A stretch of DNA of 6,406 bases from Acidobacteriota bacterium (GTDB lineage Bacteria; Acidobacteriota; Blastocatellia; Pyrinomonadales; Pyrinomonadaceae). The DNA is taken from NCBI GenBank assembly GCA_013698055.1, contig JACCVS010000058.1, positions 1-6,406 of the forward strand, written 5' to 3'. Shown here one piece after another: positions 5,211 to 6,406 of this stretch. The position numbers were made by a program, and so were the translations under genes. Under the pieces are notes generated by a model. It searched no databases and had not been told where the DNA came from. It saw only the letters and a program-made list of their open reading frames with translations. Numbering within the stretch: the first letter of the stretch is position 1; every line of letters starts with the position of its first letter.

Positions 5211-5726
5211 GTGGAAACCCTGACAAAATATTTTGCCGTCGCGGTGGGAAGCGCGCTGGGCGGAATGCTGCGTTATTACCTCGGAGGCACGATTCTCTCG
5301 CGCCTCGCCGGATCGTTTCCGCTGGCGACGTTCGTCATCAACATCACAGGCTCATTCATCATCGGCTTCTTCCTGACAATGGTCGCCGGGCGCATTTCGC
5401 TGAGCCAGAATTTGCGACTAGCCGTTGCCGTCGGCTTCGTCGGCGCATACACGACCTTTTCAACCTTTGAATACGAAACCGCGCGGCTCGTCGAGGAGAG
5501 GCATTTCATGCTCGCGCTGCTTAATGTCGTGTTGAGCGTCACCGTCGGCTTCGTGGCCGTGTGGGGCGGGATCATCGCGGCGCGCAAGCTGGCAGGAGAG
5601 CCGACGATGAACAGCGCAGCCTATATTCAATTTGAGCAACAGGCGGACGCGAGTGACCCATCTCAAATGCCCGGCGCATCGCGCGACATCCGAGATGCGA
5701 CCATTGAAGTCAAAAGGCGAACGTAA
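5211..5726 (+). CDS. crcB: Fluoride ion channel FluC/CrcB with C-terminal extension
   Basis: This 171-residue inner-membrane protein belongs to the CrcB/Fluc family, dual-topology dimers that let fluoride leave the cell and so protect it from fluoride poisoning. Family motifs are all present: GGMLRYYLGG (17-26), the pore-lining Asn in FVINITGSF (N44), and GFVGAYTTFSTFEYE (75-89) with the two F-box phenylalanines F83 and F86 and the sodium-site region around G78-T82. Four hydrophobic segments lie roughly at 4-24, 36-59, 68-87 and 100-124. Typical members are 120-130 residues; here about 45 hydrophilic residues follow the last helix (from KLAGEPTMNSA to the end), which is unusual. The start is GTG at 5211, supported by GAAGGAG at 5194-5200 with a 10-nt spacer. 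It is divergent from the exported-protein gene. I see no fluoride riboswitch in the 100 bases upstream. The identification is secure. Confidence 0.95.
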   Translation: METLTKYFAVAVGSALGGMLRYYLGGTILSRLAGSFPLATFVINITGSFIIGFFLTMVAGRISLSQNLRLAVAVGFVGAYTTFSTFEYETARLVEERHFMLALLNVVLSVTVGFVAVWGGIIAARKLAGEPTMNSAAYIQFEQQADASDPSQMPGASRDIRDATIEVKRRT

Positions 5727-5731
5727 AGTTA

Positions 5732-5760
5732 TTGACTTCCCGGTGCGGTTAGCTTAGAAG
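5732..5760 (+). promoter_or_regulatory. Candidate promoter for the gene at 5799
   Basis: TTGACT (5732-5737) and TAGAAG (5755-5760) are 17 bases apart, matching the consensus at 5/6 and 4/6 positions. Transcription would begin about 30 bases before the ATG at 5799. A short hairpin, TTAGCT (5749-5754) with AGCTAA (5759-5764), overlaps the -10 box and could instead be a weak end signal for crcB. Confidence 0.35.
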
Positions 5761-5798
5761 CTAAAACGCTCCATCAAATTTGTCTCCTGAAACTAATC

Positions 5799-6406
5799 AT
5801 GCCTTCCGACATCATCAACCGGCTTCTCGACCGACTTGACGAATCAAAGCGACATTTTGATGAGCGCAGCGGTGGCGGCGTGGGCGCGCTGAAGATTCTC
5901 GAACAACTTGAAAAGCGCCGGATCACAGATGCTGATTCGCTCATCCGCTTTCACGAGATTCTGCTTTTTATGCGCGCCTACCCGCAAAGCGCGAGAGTCC
6001 TTCGGCATGTGGAAAAGATTCTCAACACATTCTCCCGGCGCGTCCGCTTGCTCAGTGATGCGGGCGGAGACCTCACGCCGTTAGAGTATGTGGAAGTCTC
6101 CGGCATCGCCGGGACAATCGTTGAAGACACTTTCAGCTACCAGATAACGCGCTGGCTCGTCCGGCGCTATTCGTCCCGCGTTTCGATTAACTGGGAGTTG
6201 CATGAGGACGACTATCGTCTGGCTGCCACGTGGCCTAGATTCCTGCCGCTGCTTGAAGAAGATGCGCTCGTCGAGGCCAACGTTCCTTATCTGAATTGGC
6301 TGCGTGCGGCAAAGGGTCGCGCTCACGGTAGTGACCTTTCGTGGCTGATTGAGCGCTTCGAGCAATTGCCGCTTTCGGAGAAAGAGAAGGCGGAGCTTTA
6401 CGAGTC
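5799..6406 (+). CDS. Uncharacterised helical protein, N-terminal 202 residues (runs off the window)
   Basis: An uninterrupted frame begins at ATG 5799 and stays open to the end of the window, 202 full codons with no stop. I do not recognise a named family. The protein has no signal peptide and no membrane segment, is rich in Leu, Arg and Glu, and is probably mostly helical and cytoplasmic. Notable stretches are INRLLDRLDESKRHFDERS at the start, LRHVEKILNTFSRRVRLL (68-85), SGIAGTIVEDTFSYQITRWL (101-120) and RFLPLLEEDALVEANVPYLN (147-166). I recall similar uncharacterised acidobacterial proteins with the 'SGIAGT' and 'LPLLEED' blocks, but no function. No good Shine-Dalgarno sequence precedes the ATG and no upstream in-frame ATG exists, so translation may be weak or nearly leaderless. 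It follows crcB by 72 bases on the same strand and may have its own promoter. Confidence 0.8.
   Translation, partial: MPSDIINRLLDRLDESKRHFDERSGGGVGALKILEQLEKRRITDADSLIRFHEILLFMRAYPQSARVLRHVEKILNTFSRRVRLLSDAGGDLTPLEYVEVSGIAGTIVEDTFSYQITRWLVRRYSSRVSINWELHEDDYRLAATWPRFLPLLEEDALVEANVPYLNWLRAAKGRAHGSDLSWLIERFEQLPLSEKEKAELYE

Noticed and set aside
1..6406. Defence system, toxin-antitoxin pair, CRISPR array or mobile element
   Set aside because: I checked all frames for nucleases, transposases, integrases, regularly spaced repeats and paired small ORFs and found none. The frequent changes of strand argue against a single co-transcribed system.

Overview
The window reads like a chromosomal segment of a free-living Gram-negative-type bacterium. 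The best guess is Acidobacteriota, class Blastocatellia or a close relative. This rests on my memory of similar uncharacterised protein families in that group and on the many Sec-exported proteins, not on any database search. Base composition is moderate and fairly even, and I see no insertion sequence, phage gene, tRNA, rRNA or CRISPR array.

Layout. (1) 1-129: the last 42 residues of a rhodanese-domain protein on +, with its stop codon inside a perfect 11-bp hairpin. (2) 188-1111: a secreted M43-type zinc metallopeptidase on -, convergent with the rhodanese. (3) 1112-1433: a divergent intergenic region with a candidate promoter for each flanking gene and a dyad between them. (4) 1434-2474: an ABHD18-like alpha/beta hydrolase on +, starting at TTG. 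(5) 2600-3352: an exported two-part protein of unknown function with a poly-glycine linker, followed by two tandem hairpins that form a strong terminator. (6) 3465-3681: intergenic DNA with a palindromic repeat built on the sequence CTTCGTG/CCACGAA. (7) 3682-4045: a small membrane-protein gene on -, broken by a 1-base insertion. (8) 4145-4900 (possibly to 5068): an exported protein with a DUF4412-like C-terminus on -. (9) 5211-5726: a FluC/CrcB fluoride channel on +, with a long hydrophilic tail. (10) 5799 to the window end: the first 202 residues of an uncharacterised soluble protein on +.

How the genes work together. Transcription direction changes often, so most genes appear to be single units with their own promoter or terminator and there is no clear multi-gene pathway. 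Three products carry signal peptides (the metallopeptidase, the poly-glycine-linker protein and the DUF4412-like protein), so the segment leans towards envelope or secreted functions. CrcB exports fluoride independently of its neighbours.

I did not find a convincing new multi-gene system. The most informative observation is the frameshifted small membrane gene: the original reading frame can be reconstructed exactly by removing one base. Other points are a strong ribosome binding site 168 nt upstream of a signal-peptide start, the extended CrcB tail, and the palindromic repeat.
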